Of a DNA stretch of 64,000 nucleotides, positions 28,170 to 38,931 are shown one piece after another; the stretch's first letter is position 1, and every line of letters starts with the position of its first letter. Below the pieces are notes generated by a model, which saw nothing but the letters and a program-made list of their open reading frames with translations, had not been told where the DNA came from and did no database searches. This stretch comes from Hsuehochloa calcarea. Its lineage: Eukaryota; Streptophyta; Magnoliopsida; Poales; Poaceae. Location of the stretch: the NCBI GenBank assembly GCA_036346395.1, contig CM070596.1, positions 4,814,170 to 4,878,169 on the forward strand. Direction: 5' to 3'. The position numbers and the translations under genes are program-made.

Positions 28170-28753
28170 GCTATACATTAGTCGGCTAAATTTTTTTAGG
28201 AAATCAGTCAAATTTCTGACCTTTAGATCCGTGCCATGATTCGTGCTCCGGCCAGCGGCGACAACGGCGAGTTAGGGCGGGCTTACCTGGATTAGGCCTA
28301 GGGTTCACCGGGGCCAGCTATAGAGGGAGGGAGGGGCGGCGGAGGCACGGCAGTGGGCGGCGGTGGCGGAGGGGAGGCGAGGCGGCGGTGGCACAACCGA
28401 CCGCAGGTTGGAGGAGGACCATGGGTGGTGGAGGTCGACAGGGCGACATGAATCGACTAAAATTGGGAGGCATGGGTGGCAATGGCTGATAGCCACTGGA
28501 GACAAGGAAGAAGGTGGAGGTAGGGGAGCATAGGAGGAGCAGGGGTGGCGTGGAGGATTTTGGGGAGCATGGGAGGAGCAGGGGCGGCGTGGAGGATTTT
28601 GGGGAGCACAGGAGGAGCAGGGGCGGGGGAGCACGGGGTTAAGGAAGATGGCTTGTATAGGATTTGGGGAGAAATCTGGAGCGTTGGATGGAGAACTGAT
28701 GTTCAGAAATTTGACTGATTTGAAGGATAAAAAACATGTGAATGATGTATAGC
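28170..28753. mobile_element. Non-autonomous Mutator-like element (MULE)
   Basis: 584 bp with inverted ends of about 50 bp: an outer GCTATACAT block and an inner perfect 19-mer AAATCAGTCAAATTTCTGA (28201-28219 and inverted 28703-28721). The interior is GC-rich with 50-bp-scale repeats (GGAGCATGGGAGGAGCAGG-type units, about 28520-28625) and no transposase. Long inverted ends plus a GC-rich core resemble MULEs that carry host DNA. A matching 9-bp target duplication was not found. Confidence 0.6.
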
Positions 28754-28759
28754 CATTCC

Positions 28760-29033
28760 CTACTTTTTAACATATAGCATATACACATTTCTTTCTTTTT
28801 TAAGTGATACCATAGAACCTCTATTTTTTAAAATTTGACCACTAATGTCTCTAAAAATATTTAGATTGGCTACATAAAAACTATATCATTATATTTGTTG
28901 TTAAACATATTTTCATAATAGTATATATTTTTATATATAATAAGATAAAGTAACTAAAAGTAACGGTCAAAGTCACATCTTGTAGATAGTAAAGAATAAA
29001 AAAAACATCACTTAAAAATGAACGGAGGGAGTA
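28760..29033. mobile_element. Stowaway-like MITE, one end recognised
   Basis: AT-rich segment ending AAAATGAACGGAGGGAGTA (29014-29032), the classic inverted terminal sequence of grass Stowaway MITEs (CTCCCTCCGT). The opposite end is degenerate or was removed by the neighbouring MULE, so the left boundary is approximate. 29034-29545 holds nothing recognised. Confidence 0.55.
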
Positions 29034-29545
29034 TATACATGGATCTTGATACTACGAAGAGAAGAAGCGGTTATCAACAATTAACGAGTCCCTTTTCTTT
29101 TGTGGTTTTGCTAAACAACATTCGACTATTTTTTTGTCAAATAGTCAAAATTTTATCAGTCCAATATGCTTAGAGATTTGCACTTCTTCCCATCTGATGA
29201 ATTGGGTCTGAATTTATTATGATTTTTCTTCAGAACATAATGGGTTCACCACATTGTCTTATTTATTAGTATATAATTTTATTCTTTATCTTTATTTTTA
29301 CTCAACCTCTCAAAGTACACATTAGATTTTGAATCATGTAATAGAAATATGAGTTATTAAGATTTTCAAGAATAATTACAAATTTACTGTAATTTATGTA
29401 TAATGAAGTTGTAAATGAACTAAAATTTAATTGTTTTGAGCTGAGAAAATAGTTGAATCTTGTATAAACGGACCCTTTCTTTTGATTATCGGTGTATCAA
29501 CATCAAGAGGAATTCAGATTCAGAACTATGTAGATTCGGGCGACG

Positions 29546-30181
29546 ATGAGCCGCTGGTTTGTGCATCTGGTGGTCAATAACTCCATCGGTCGCGGCCTTC
29601 ACCCTACACCGCATCGATTCGCAATATTATTCCACCCAACAAGGCTAGCAAAACCAAGAGGGTCAACAGCGTATGCAGCAACAATGGAGGACGTTCGGTT
29701 GCCTCGCGCTGCCATAGCCTTATACGGGCTCTGCCCGCCGGACCAGATCAAGTGGATGGACTTCATGACCCTCGGCCGCAGCAAGAACGACATCATCGAC
29801 GTGGACCACAAGGGCCGCACCATCCTCTACGACGCCGCCTCGCGCGCCATCCGCACCATGCCCACACTGCACGCGCCCAAGTGGTCTCCCATCTCCCTCG
29901 ACGTCGGCGACAACCTCTACGTCATGAACAACAACCCTGGGCCGCCACCCCAAGGTCACTGCTTTCAAGCTCTCATCCACAGCCGCCCGCCCGACTCCTG
30001 CAGTACTCCTGCCTCCTGGAGAACTAGTACTGGCGCCCTCTCGAGCCGCCTTCCTATGTTTACGGGGACATTGACCCCAGCTGCTACGAGGATGAGGACG
30101 ACGACGAAGACGACCCTTATGAAATCGACATCTACATGGTGGTTGGGGTGGTGATCAACACATCTGGATATCCATGGTAGG
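29546..30181 (+). pseudogene. DUF1668-like protein, N-terminal part (gene split by hAT)
   Basis: Protein-like sequence resembling a large grass-expanded family (DUF1668-type, function unknown): DVDHKGRTILYDAASRAI, RTMPTLHAPKWSPISL, DVGDNLYVMNNN. From about 30025 the better match moves to another frame (YWRPLEPPSYVYGDIDPS), and again near 30148 (DQHIWISMVG), so at least two frameshifts exist. The family sequence stops at ATGGTAGG (30174-30181), the target duplication of a 6.9-kb hAT element, and resumes at 37123. The start is uncertain; the ATG at 29684 begins the family-like MEDVRLPR. Family assignment is from memory. Confidence 0.7.
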
Positions 30182-31350
30182 CAGTGGCGGAGCCAGGAAT
30201 TTAGCAATAGTGGTGCACACTTAAATGATGAAAAAAAAATCTTGTACAACACAAAAGTAATAAGTCCAACATAATTACACAAAAGAGTTCAAAATTAGTT
30301 AATAATGTAATACAAATAGTTCAAATAAAATCTTACATGAATAAAAGATTCCTAAATAGCTAATGGAAATCACAATATCACACGACATGATCTCAGTCCT
30401 TAGAAACACTTGATTATATTATCGTCACTAACCTTCGAGAAGATACCTCGCTCTATAAAGATGACTAAACAATCATTCAATACTTGATCGCCCATACTAT
30501 TTATCAACTTGTTCTTCACAAGATTCATCGCCGAAAATACTCTTTCAACGCTCGCCGTTGCCACCGGTAGGAGCAATACCAACTTGAGAAGAAAACACAC
30601 CAACTTGTAAATGTCATGCTTTCTTGTTTCAACAAACTTGTAAATGTCATGCTTTCTTGTTTCAACAAGCTTAGTAGAAAGCTCATCGAGATTCTTTAGG
30701 CCCTTAAATTTATCATTGCTTCGCATATCATTAATGAAGTTATCAAGTTAGAAAGAAAATCTAATTAAATTTGTGCTTGAAAAATCATTGGGATAAAAGT
30801 TGGCAAGGCTAAGCACTTTGTCTCTATCATAAGAAGTAAATGAATTCATGGGATTTAAAGCAGACATGCAAACAAGCAACTCCATATTAACCTTGTCAAA
30901 TTGATTATCAAGCACTTGGAGAACATTATCAATGATGCCAAGATACACTTCCCTTCTAAAATGATCATCATTTGTTTATTTTGGATAAAAATGTGATGAT
31001 CTTCCACAAGGCACATATCTACCATCCGGCCTAGGAACTTTGATGACATATTTAGTGCAAAATGATGTTACCTTTTCTTGAAGGAATTCTTCCCACCCAT
31101 CACACCTCATTCGTTGCATTCTATTCTTAGCCAAATTAACAAGTGTCATAGCATTAATAATATATTGGTCTCTCTTTTGCAAAGACTAAAACAACTCATC
31201 TGTGTATCCAAGTATGACAAGCATCAAGTGTGCATTGAAAAACAAGTCAAATGACTCAAAGGCTCCCACCATAGCATGTATTTTTGACCAATCATCATTC
31301 TGAGAGGGGTCTTTTCCAAGTTGCATGAGTACTTTGCGGATTGTTGAATA

Positions 31351-34300
31351 TGTAGGGTAACACGGCAAGGCTACGATAACACAAATTTTTTTTTACCGCG
31401 CAACCAAGGAACCACCGCAAGTAATAGATCACGAGATTACCGCTGGACGTGTTGACTCGTAGCGGAAGTAGAATCGTTGTAGCGAGTTGATACAGTCGTG
31501 GTAGTACTCACGACGCGTCTCCTCCTTCGAGTAGTCGTACTCGTCGCGCGTCTGCTCCTCCGAGTGGTCGTACCCGTCACGTTACTTCTCCTCTGACTCC
31601 GGTAAGCGTCACGAGTTTCGGATCATCCTAGTGCTGATGCTTCGCAACAACACCTCCGAGGTATCCACACGTACGGAGCAGGATCACCACGCGTTGGAGT
31701 GCTAGCACCGGCAGCGTGGTTAAGAAGGCGTGGCTATTAGGGTTTCGGAAGTTCTTCTAAAGATCATCCTCTTCCCGCACCCCATGCCACCGCCCTCTTT
31801 ATATAGGCATCCATGATGGGTCTCGACCTGGAGGCCTATTACGAACTCGTGGCCTATACGAATTCGGATCACCATCCAAACCAGATCCTTGCCCTTTAAG
31901 TGTGTGACCCCACAGGTTCATGTGTAATCGGTTATGACTCGAAAACTCTTTTCCGATCACTAGTCGTTAGCGGTACCTAGCAGCACATAACGATTCCCAA
32001 AGACACATAGAATAAATCGGACGAACCTTGATGTTATATGATCTATGATCATGTCCTCATCACTTACGACCAGTTCGCTTCTCTATACGACCAGTTTGTA
32101 ATTGGTGTGGATATCGTGAGGATATGTGCACGATCTCAGGATGATGAGTCAATTGGCAATGGCATTGTTGGTTTGCAAAATCTAGGGTTTTCGGGTTTGC
32201 TTCATCTTTGTCGGACCACAGCGGTCGGACCGGCGTTATGGGTGGTCGACCGCGATGTGACTGATCGGACCGGCGATGGTGGCTTGGTCGGACCGGCCGA
32301 CCTAAAGTTGGATTTTGGGGCTAATCCAAAAATAGGTTGTGTAGGCAAGTGAGGGGAGTCTCCTGGATGTGGTCCCATCATTTTTGGAGCTCCCAGTCAA
32401 AAGTTCTATTCGTTTGAAAATTCCGAAGGTTTGAATTTTGAGTTGAAATTTTGGCTAAGTCCTTTGACCGTCCGACCGTAGTTGTGGGAGCGGTCCGACC
32501 CAAGATGAATCGGTCGGACGGCCCTCCGACCAAACAATGGCTTGAAGGTTAGCCAAGTGTTGCATTGAGTTGGTTTTGATTGTGTTATTATATGAACTTC
32601 AATGCTTTATTGTTGTATATTGCATTGCGAACCGCGTGGGTCAAGTTGTGAAGAACTTGTTCCGGAAACGGTTTGTTTGTCTATTCTTTGTGCGCAGAGG
32701 CTTGCGAGTCAACGACGTCAACGGTGAGTGGATCGGGACTACGCTTGGAGAGCTGAGGTCCAGAACGATCATGGATACCGGGTGAGGTCGTGTGACTCAA
32801 GCAGGTGCAGAATGGGCAAGACGGATCGAACGGGTGGTTCGATACAGCTGGTTGGATCAGGCGGTGCGGATATCGGTGCGAGTCTCTGGGAGGTTCCGAT
32901 GGGATTCGGACAAGAGAGGCTTGGCGACGCGATGAGAACCGCTGATCAACCTACACGTGGTGAAGGTGCGATTGCTTCAAGAGTTATTGTGTGTGGGTCC
33001 CATGTGTAAGTGACCCCAAAAGGAAACCCTAGCTCTCTAGTATAAATAGGAAGGGGAGATGGAAAACCAAGCAAAGCATTCATTTTAGCCCCTTCTTCCT
33101 TTTCTAGGGTTTGGAGGAGAGGAGAGGAGAACTAGGGTTTGGAGTGTGCTCCTTGTTGAGCTCTTGCCCTCCTTGTTGGAGAGGCTTTGTAAGCATCTTG
33201 TGTAATCGAACAATCTTGTGATGCTCAATTGAAAGATCGCTTGCTCCTTTTGTGTTCTTCTCCTTTTGGATGATTTTGGTGCTTCCTTGATTCAAAGGTT
33301 CATGCTTGGTCTCTTGGCCTACTTTATCTTGCTTTGTTGTGTGGGATTACTCCTAGAGTCATCTAGATCATCAACCCCACAAGCAAGTCTTGAATTAAGA
33401 TTTTCATATTTCTAGGGTTTGTGCACCTCTTTGGTAAAATCTCGAGATCGATTCTGAAGTGGATCGACGGATCGTCGCTAGAAATAGGTCTCTAATATCA
33501 TTAGGGAGGTGTGCTCAAATTTGGTCAAGTTTTATTGGTTGAAACAAAAGTTGGATCAAATTTCGTTTTGGATTTGGGTGGAGTTTTGAGATTGGACTCT
33601 ACCGGTCCGACCGATTTTCAACGCGGTCCGACCGCCTGTGTATTCAGACCGTGGCTTGCCGGGTCGAACCGCTGAATCCACCGGGCCGACCGCTAGTTAG
33701 TTGGCGGTCCGAACCGCGGGTTGACCGTCGGTCCGACCGCCGTGGTAGCCGGTCGGACCGCCACCGATCCCGAAGGAACAGTGAGTTCTTTTCTCCGGTT
33801 GTGTCGTGTGGTTGAGGGTTTATCAAATCCAACACAAGGCTTCCGTTGTGCTTCTCGATCTTCTTAGCTTTCATAGCTAAAGGAGTAAAGTTCGTGTTGA
33901 TTTTTGATTTAGGCGAGAAAGTTTTGAAAACGCCTATTCACCCCCCCCCCCCTAGTCGCCTTTCCGGTCCTACAATTGGTCACGACCAGTTCGTAACTCC
34001 TTACGACCAGGTTCTTACCATTGTGTGATTACGTTTGATCAGTCTACGACCAGCACGTATCTCCATATGACTAGTCCGTAACTAATCAAACTAAGCGACC
34101 TACTCATGCATTCTCCCTTTGCCTCACGATGTCTAGTTGAACTCCAGGTGAGATGATGTGTCATCCATAGACTATTCAATACTTTCTCGATCGAGTGTCG
34201 GATAACATCATGTGGTCGACACTTCGACCACTAGTGGCATGGCCATGCACTTTCTTTATCCAATCACCACGAGGGGCTCAGAGACATCTCTCATGTTATG

Positions 34301-34852
34301 TTAGGAGGGGCAAATCCCATCTTGACCAGTCACATCCCTCCGCATATTTCATAGCATACCCGAAAGCTACCTTTATAATTACCCAGTTATGGAGTAGCAT
34401 TTGGCAACCCCTAAGAGTGCTATTGCACATGTAGGAAACCATGCTGATCTCAGGTCTAAGGATTATACATCATCATTACTTGAGACCAACTAATGACACA
34501 AAGATTCATAACAATCTCAATAGTGTCTCAATGATGGGTCTATCCAACACCATGTTCTCTAACATGTGTTCACATTATTGATTCGATATCTCCGTATCTA
34601 TGACCGGTGAAACCAGGTCATCAATCAATACATGTGCTAGTCACAGAGTCACTGGTGTTCCGACCAGTGACCTCCGACCAAGGATACATTTAGAATGACA
34701 TTATATAAGTTAAAGAGTTCCACCAACAAGTCACATACTTATTGATCTATAACAAATGATTCATTCAAGGAACACGATAACATATTATCAAAATCATGAA
34801 TATAATGAAATATCATCATCTCTATGATTACCTCTATGGCATATTTCCAACA
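31351..34852 (-). mobile_element. Copia solo LTR (TGTTGGAAATATGCC type) in the hAT element
   Basis: On the minus strand it begins TGTTGGAAATATGCCATAG at 34852 and ends GTTACCCTACA at 31351, with target duplication GAATA at 31346-31350 and 34853-34857. The start resembles BARE/Angela-type LTRs. Excluding the nested 32106-33974 insertion and its duplication it is about 1.63 kb. There is no internal region or second LTR, so it is a solo LTR. It contains several ACGACCAGT/TCGTA motifs. Confidence 0.88.
32106..33974 (+). mobile_element. Copia-like solo LTR (family with CGGTCCGACCG palindromes)
   Basis: 1,869 bp from TGTGGATATC (32106) to GTCCTACA (33974), with duplication ATTGG at 32101-32105 and 33975-33979. 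The end carries the CCTATTCACCCCC signature. The same family forms the solo LTR 60226-61960. Many CGGTC(C/G)GACCG-type palindromes occur at 32213-32300, 32460-32530 and 33600-33770. The fragment 33018-33050 resembles a promoter and leader (CTATAAATAGG). Confidence 0.92.
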
Positions 34853-37122
34853 GAATACATACCAATAATATGCAAAATAGTTCTATAATGAGAACCCCAA
34901 CTAGTGTCACCGGGCCTAGCTAATCCCATCTCTTGATTTAATCCACGTCCATTTTCTATCTCACCCAATTCTAGTGCTTCCAAAACTTTTTGAGCTTTAA
35001 TATCTCGAAGCATGTCATGACGCTTACAAGAAACTCCAATAATATTCAGTAAGTGATAAACTTATTCAAAAAACCACACACAATCAAAATTACCCTTGGC
35101 AACAGCTATGAGAACTAATTGGAGTTGATGTGCAAAACAATGGATGTGATAAGCAGAAGGAGACTCTTTCATAACCAATGCTTTTAGACCTTTAATCTCA
35201 CCTTTCATGTTGCTAGCCCAATCATATCCTTGCCCACGGATTTAAGCAAGAGACAACTTGTGATCAACAAGTAACGACACAATTGCATTCTTAAGTGACA
35301 AGGAAGTAGTATCAGCCACATGAATTACTCCAAGGAACCGCTCACATATCGTCCTTCTTTATCAACATAACGCAAGCAAAGAGCAAGTTGTTCTTTGTGG
35401 GATACATCACTAGACTCATCAGCTATAATTGAATAGTGATTATCACCAATTTCTTCAATAATGTGCTTGGTAGTTTGGATAGCACAACAATTAATTATGT
35501 TCGTTTGTATCTCATGGACAATCATCTTACAATTCCCAGGGGTATTGCTTAAGACAACCTTAGCAACCACCTCATTGTTGTTTGCAAACTATTCCAAAAG
35601 TTCAAGAAAATTCCCCTTATTGCTAAAATTTGCACTTTCATTATGTCCACGACATGCTAGTCCTTGACGCAAAATAAACCTCAAGCATCTAATTGAATAA
35701 GTCAACCTAGAAATATAAAGTTGTTTATCCTCTTCGGTTTGCTTGCTAAAAGCTTGAGTAATTGATGTTCTAGGTTTAGCAAAGAAGTTGTATTTCTCTT
35801 AAGCTCAATTATAGACACTTCTTGTACTACCCACATGCTTGTCAACTGAGTCGTACCTATTCCAATTTATAATTCCTTCTTTAACAAAACTATCGCCTCC
35901 CACAATTTTCTCCTTGAACAAATAACAGACAAAGCAAAATACATCATCTTTCCCGACAATATATTCAATCCAATTGTACTTATCAAACCAACTAACATTT
36001 AAGCGTCACCTTTTACCTAATATTTCCCATGCAGAAAAATCATGTTGACGAGGTTGGCATTGGCCTTTAAGAATAAATCCTCTCCGAACCTCCTCTCCGA
36101 ACCACATCTTGATAATTGATAGCATAGCCCATGACAGTTATTCTTTTGCTGGGATCATGTAGATGAAGCTCAACATCATAACCCAATTCATCACTATCAT
36201 TGCCGGTTGCTTGTGCTTCACTTTGTGATTGGGGTTGAGATTGAGATGGTGCATTCACAGATGGACATGAAGAAGCCACAACCAGAGCCAATTCATTTCT
36301 AATTATACTTGATTCAATTCCTCCTCCTCCTTAAGTTTGAGTAGTTTTCGCTTCAACAGATTTTGGCTTGACTGTCTTGCTATCTCGAAAGAAAGAAATG
36401 ATATCTCTATTACTTTTCATTTCAAGAATTCAACTTGCCCTACATATACAAATCACAGGAGTCAGGAGACATACAAGAACATAATAGATTGATGGCATAA
36501 TGACATTTAGATTGGGCAATTGGCTTGGGGGATTGGCTGGCAAGATCTTTCTGCAGCTTTGCTTGGGGGGGAGCCCCCCCCCAAATCCAATCCCGGATCC
36601 CCCATGTTTACCAGCAGACCATAGAGAAAAGCGTTCTCGGCGACAGCGCCGTGGCGGACTAGCGGAGGAGGAGGATAAGCAAGGAGGCACTGCCCTACCT
36701 TAGTGTTGGTGGCCTGGTGGTGGGAACCGCTGGCACCCTGCGAGGCTCGAAGCCGAGCAATGGCCTCTCGACGACTCGATGCCGGACGCTCTCGTCGTCC
36801 TCGGTGGCGGTGGACTAGCGGAGGAGGAGAAGCAAGGAGGCGGCATCCTCAGTAGCGGCGGATTGGCGGAGGAGCAGCCAAGAGGAGAAGCAAGGAGGCA
36901 GGCAACGTCAGGAGGAGGAGAAGCAAGGGCCTAAATCTAGAGCATGGAGCTGTGTCATCATGTGCCTCTGGTTGTTGGTGGGTTGAATTAGTGAATTGGG
37001 CTGAATTGCTAAAATTTTGCCAGCCCAAGTACCAACTGCTGATATGTATACCTAGTTAAAAAAACTTTGCACTTTTTTGGGGGTGCATGTTCACCAGTGG
37101 AACCCCCCTGACGCCGCGCCTG

Positions 37123-37403
37123 ATGGTAGGTGCCGGAACATACACCGTTGACACGCCGAGCGATGTGTGGAGCAAGGCCGAAGAGTGGGTGGGTGATGTC
37201 GTTCAGTGGCCGCGTCCCCGAGCACAACCTCTGGTTCGACTTCTCATACAAAGACGAGCAATTCCGTGCTTCCAACCTCACCGTTGTGTCCGCGCCGAGG
37301 CCGTCGATGCTGCAAAACGCGTGGGAAGATCTGGCTCCGCCGGAAGTGTGGATCCCGATGGCGTCCCACCTCCTGCCGCTGGGCTCGCATGCGTGTATGT
37401 GTG
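37123..37403 (+). pseudogene. DUF1668-like protein, C-terminal part
   Basis: Continuation of the gene at 29546 after the hAT element: MVGAGTYTVDTPSDVWSKA, then in another frame SGRVPEHNLWFDFSYKDEQF and NAWEDLAPPEVWIPMASHLL. The family match ends near 37395, where GT-rich and TA microsatellite sequence begins, so the normal C-terminus is missing. A further frame change near 37200 adds to the damage. Confidence 0.68.
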
Positions 37404-37447
37404 TGTGGTGTGAGTGTGAGTGTAGAGTGTGGTGTGTGTGCGTCTGC

Positions 37448-37503
<56 letters not shown>
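37390..37503. repeat. GT-rich and (TA)n microsatellite
   Basis: TGTGTG-rich stretch (about 37394-37441) followed by about 26 TA units (37450-37503). It terminates the DUF1668-like similarity. 37504-37816 is AT-rich with a CGATCGATCGATC run near 37785 and no gene. Confidence 0.92.
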
Positions 37504-37507
<4 letters not shown>

Positions 37508-37816
37508 CAACATGACTTAATTCTAACTCCACGGTTAAACCTTGTTTATTTAAGACTGGGATATCGTGCAATTTTGAGTTTTTGGAACATTGCATAAGAC
37601 TTGATCCAAGTTATAACGTGGTGGGTGGATATTCTAGCTTGATTGATTGGATCATTTGTGAACTTTCTTCTTAAAAATTGTTTTTCTTTAGAAATTACAT
37701 TTAACGCTCCCTTGTTCAATTCTGACCCCTCTTAATTTTACAGATGATCGCATGCATATGCATGCAATGCATCAACAACCATCGATCGATCGATCACCGC
37801 AAAAAATTTGCATTGG

Positions 37817-38078
37817 CTAGTTAGCCTTCTTGGCGGCGGGCGCCCCGCAGAAGGCCTTCCGGTTGGCGGCGGCGCCGCCGCGCACGATGAAGTGGCCGAG
37901 CGACGGCGTGCTGGTCCCCTCCGCGCGGTTGTCCTCGCATAGGAACTCCCTCGCGCACGCGCTCTCCACCTCCCTCTCGTGGTCGTGCACCAGCACCTCC
38001 GTCTCCGTCCCCTTGGTCCGCGCCATCACGGCCGCCGAGTAGATCGCCGCCATCCTCCCCGGCGACTCCTCCTTGTAC
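37817..38078 (-). CDS. AGM1-like exon 2
   Basis: 262 bp starting with one base of Gly then YKEESPGRMAAIYSAAVMA, with EVLVHDHEREVE and LCEDN blocks, and TAG at 37819-37817. The acceptor is GTGAAG, an AAG rather than CAG. Confidence 0.87.
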
Positions 38079-38931
38079 CTTCACGTCGAGCACAATGCCA
38101 CTATGTCAGTGCACGATGAATGCGTGCATAGCTGCATGCGTTGCTTGCATGCACGGTGATCGATTCGAGCGTAGGCACGTACCCGCGCGGGCCGTCGACG
38201 AGGATGACGTCCCATGCGACGTCGTAGAGCTGGTTGGGGAGGTCGTTGATGGCGAGGCGGCAGTCGGAGAAGAGGAGGTTCTGGACGGGGCGGCACTCGG
38301 CTTGCTGGGAGGCGCGCGCGGCGTCGAGGATGTCCGGGAACTCGCGCACGGCGGTGGCGTAGGCGACGTCGTAGGCCTCCAGCCCCGGGTGCGCGCCCTC
38401 CAGGTGCGCCACGTAGTACGGGTTCTCGTCCAGGAACACCGTCCGCCCGCCGTGGTTCAGCGCGCGCCACAGCGGCGTCTCCGCGCCGAGCCCGAACACC
38501 AGCAGGCTGCACGGCGCGCGCCGACGCAGCACCGACGCGATCGCGCGCACGTCCTCCTCCGGCATGCTCGTCGTCGAGTTCCCCGCAGCCGCCGCGTACT
38601 GCACCAGCGCGTCGAACACGTACGCCGGCAGCCCTCCCCCCGCGCCGGCGCCGGCGCCGCCTGCTCCCCCTCCGACTCCGGAGGCGGCCGCGCCGACGGT
38701 GAACGTGACCCGCTGTGGCGCCACCCCTGACGACGCGCGCGCCGTGGAGAAGACAGTGAGGAGGGACACGCAGGTGAACAGCGCGAGAAACACGACGAGC
38801 CAGAGGCAGCGGCCGGACATGGACGTCGACGACGACGCCGGCGACGTCGTCGACAGCGACACCACCCCATTCCCCAGCTTGTTCGACGCCGGGTGCACGA
38901 CGAGCAGCTTCGGCCCGGCCATTGCCTTCAT
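37817..38931 (-). CDS. DUF579 polysaccharide O-methyltransferase (AGM1/GXM type)
   Basis: DUF579 enzymes are Golgi SAM-dependent methyltransferases that 4-O-methylate glucuronic acid on arabinogalactan proteins (AGM) or xylan (GXM). Exons 38931-38183 and 38078-37817 join across a 104-bp GT/AG intron that splits a Gly codon, giving 336 aa. The N-terminus has a single membrane anchor (LWLVVFLALFTCVSLLTVF, residues 44-62), then a Gly/Ala-rich stem (81-100). The catalytic part contains LLVFGLGAETPLW (143-155), GGRTVFLDENPYY (161-173), ECRPVQNLLFSDC (212-224), DVILVDGPRG (241-250) and then SPGRM. ECRPVQNLLFSDC and VHDHEREVE resemble AGM1 more than IRX15 or classical GXM as I recall them. The first ATG is used; 38922 (MAGPKLL) is a close alternative. 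Exon 1 is strongly GC-rich. The orientation is opposite to the neighbouring pseudogene. Confidence 0.88.
38183..38931 (-). CDS. AGM1-like exon 1
   Basis: 749 bp: signal anchor, stem and SAM-binding core, ending GPR and GG of a split Gly codon at donor GTACGTGC. Confidence 0.88.

Larger units (their letters stand above)
30400..36291 (-). pseudogene. hAT transposase with TTF-type zinc finger, interrupted
   Basis: This is the enzyme type that cuts and pastes hAT elements. Minus-strand pieces in order: N-terminal acidic/Gln-rich region (36291-36067), a CFVCYLF zinc-finger-like segment (about 35925), the DUF4371-like catalytic block HYSIIADESSDVSHKEQLAL (about 35430), a GLARPGDTSWGSHY segment (about 34900), and the C-terminal dimerisation domain LLPVATASVERVFSAMN (about 30570-30520). 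A copia LTR splits it at 31351-34852. Between 30400 and 31345 the frame is continuous apart from stops near 30748, 30976 and 31186. It is inactive. Confidence 0.82.
30182..37122 (-). mobile_element. hAT transposon with 8-bp target-site duplication, bearing nested LTRs
   Basis: Ends CAGTGGCGGAGCCAGG (30182) and, inverted, CAGGCGCGGCGTCAGG (37122), flanked by the perfect 8-bp duplication ATGGTAGG at 30174-30181 and 37123-37130. Transposase remnants lie on the minus strand, with the dimerisation domain at the low-coordinate end. The element is 6.94 kb, of which 3.5 kb (31351-34852) is a later LTR insertion, so its own length is about 3.4 kb. It interrupts a DUF1668-like gene. Confidence 0.92.

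Noticed and set aside
28305..28634. Pro/Ser-rich ORF of 109 codons
   Set aside because: Low-complexity translation of the GC-rich MULE interior with repeated units; no independent support for a gene.
38095..38730. Plus-strand open frame of 211 codons over the AGM1-like exon
   Set aside because: Shadow of the GC-rich methyltransferase exon on the other strand; no family resemblance.
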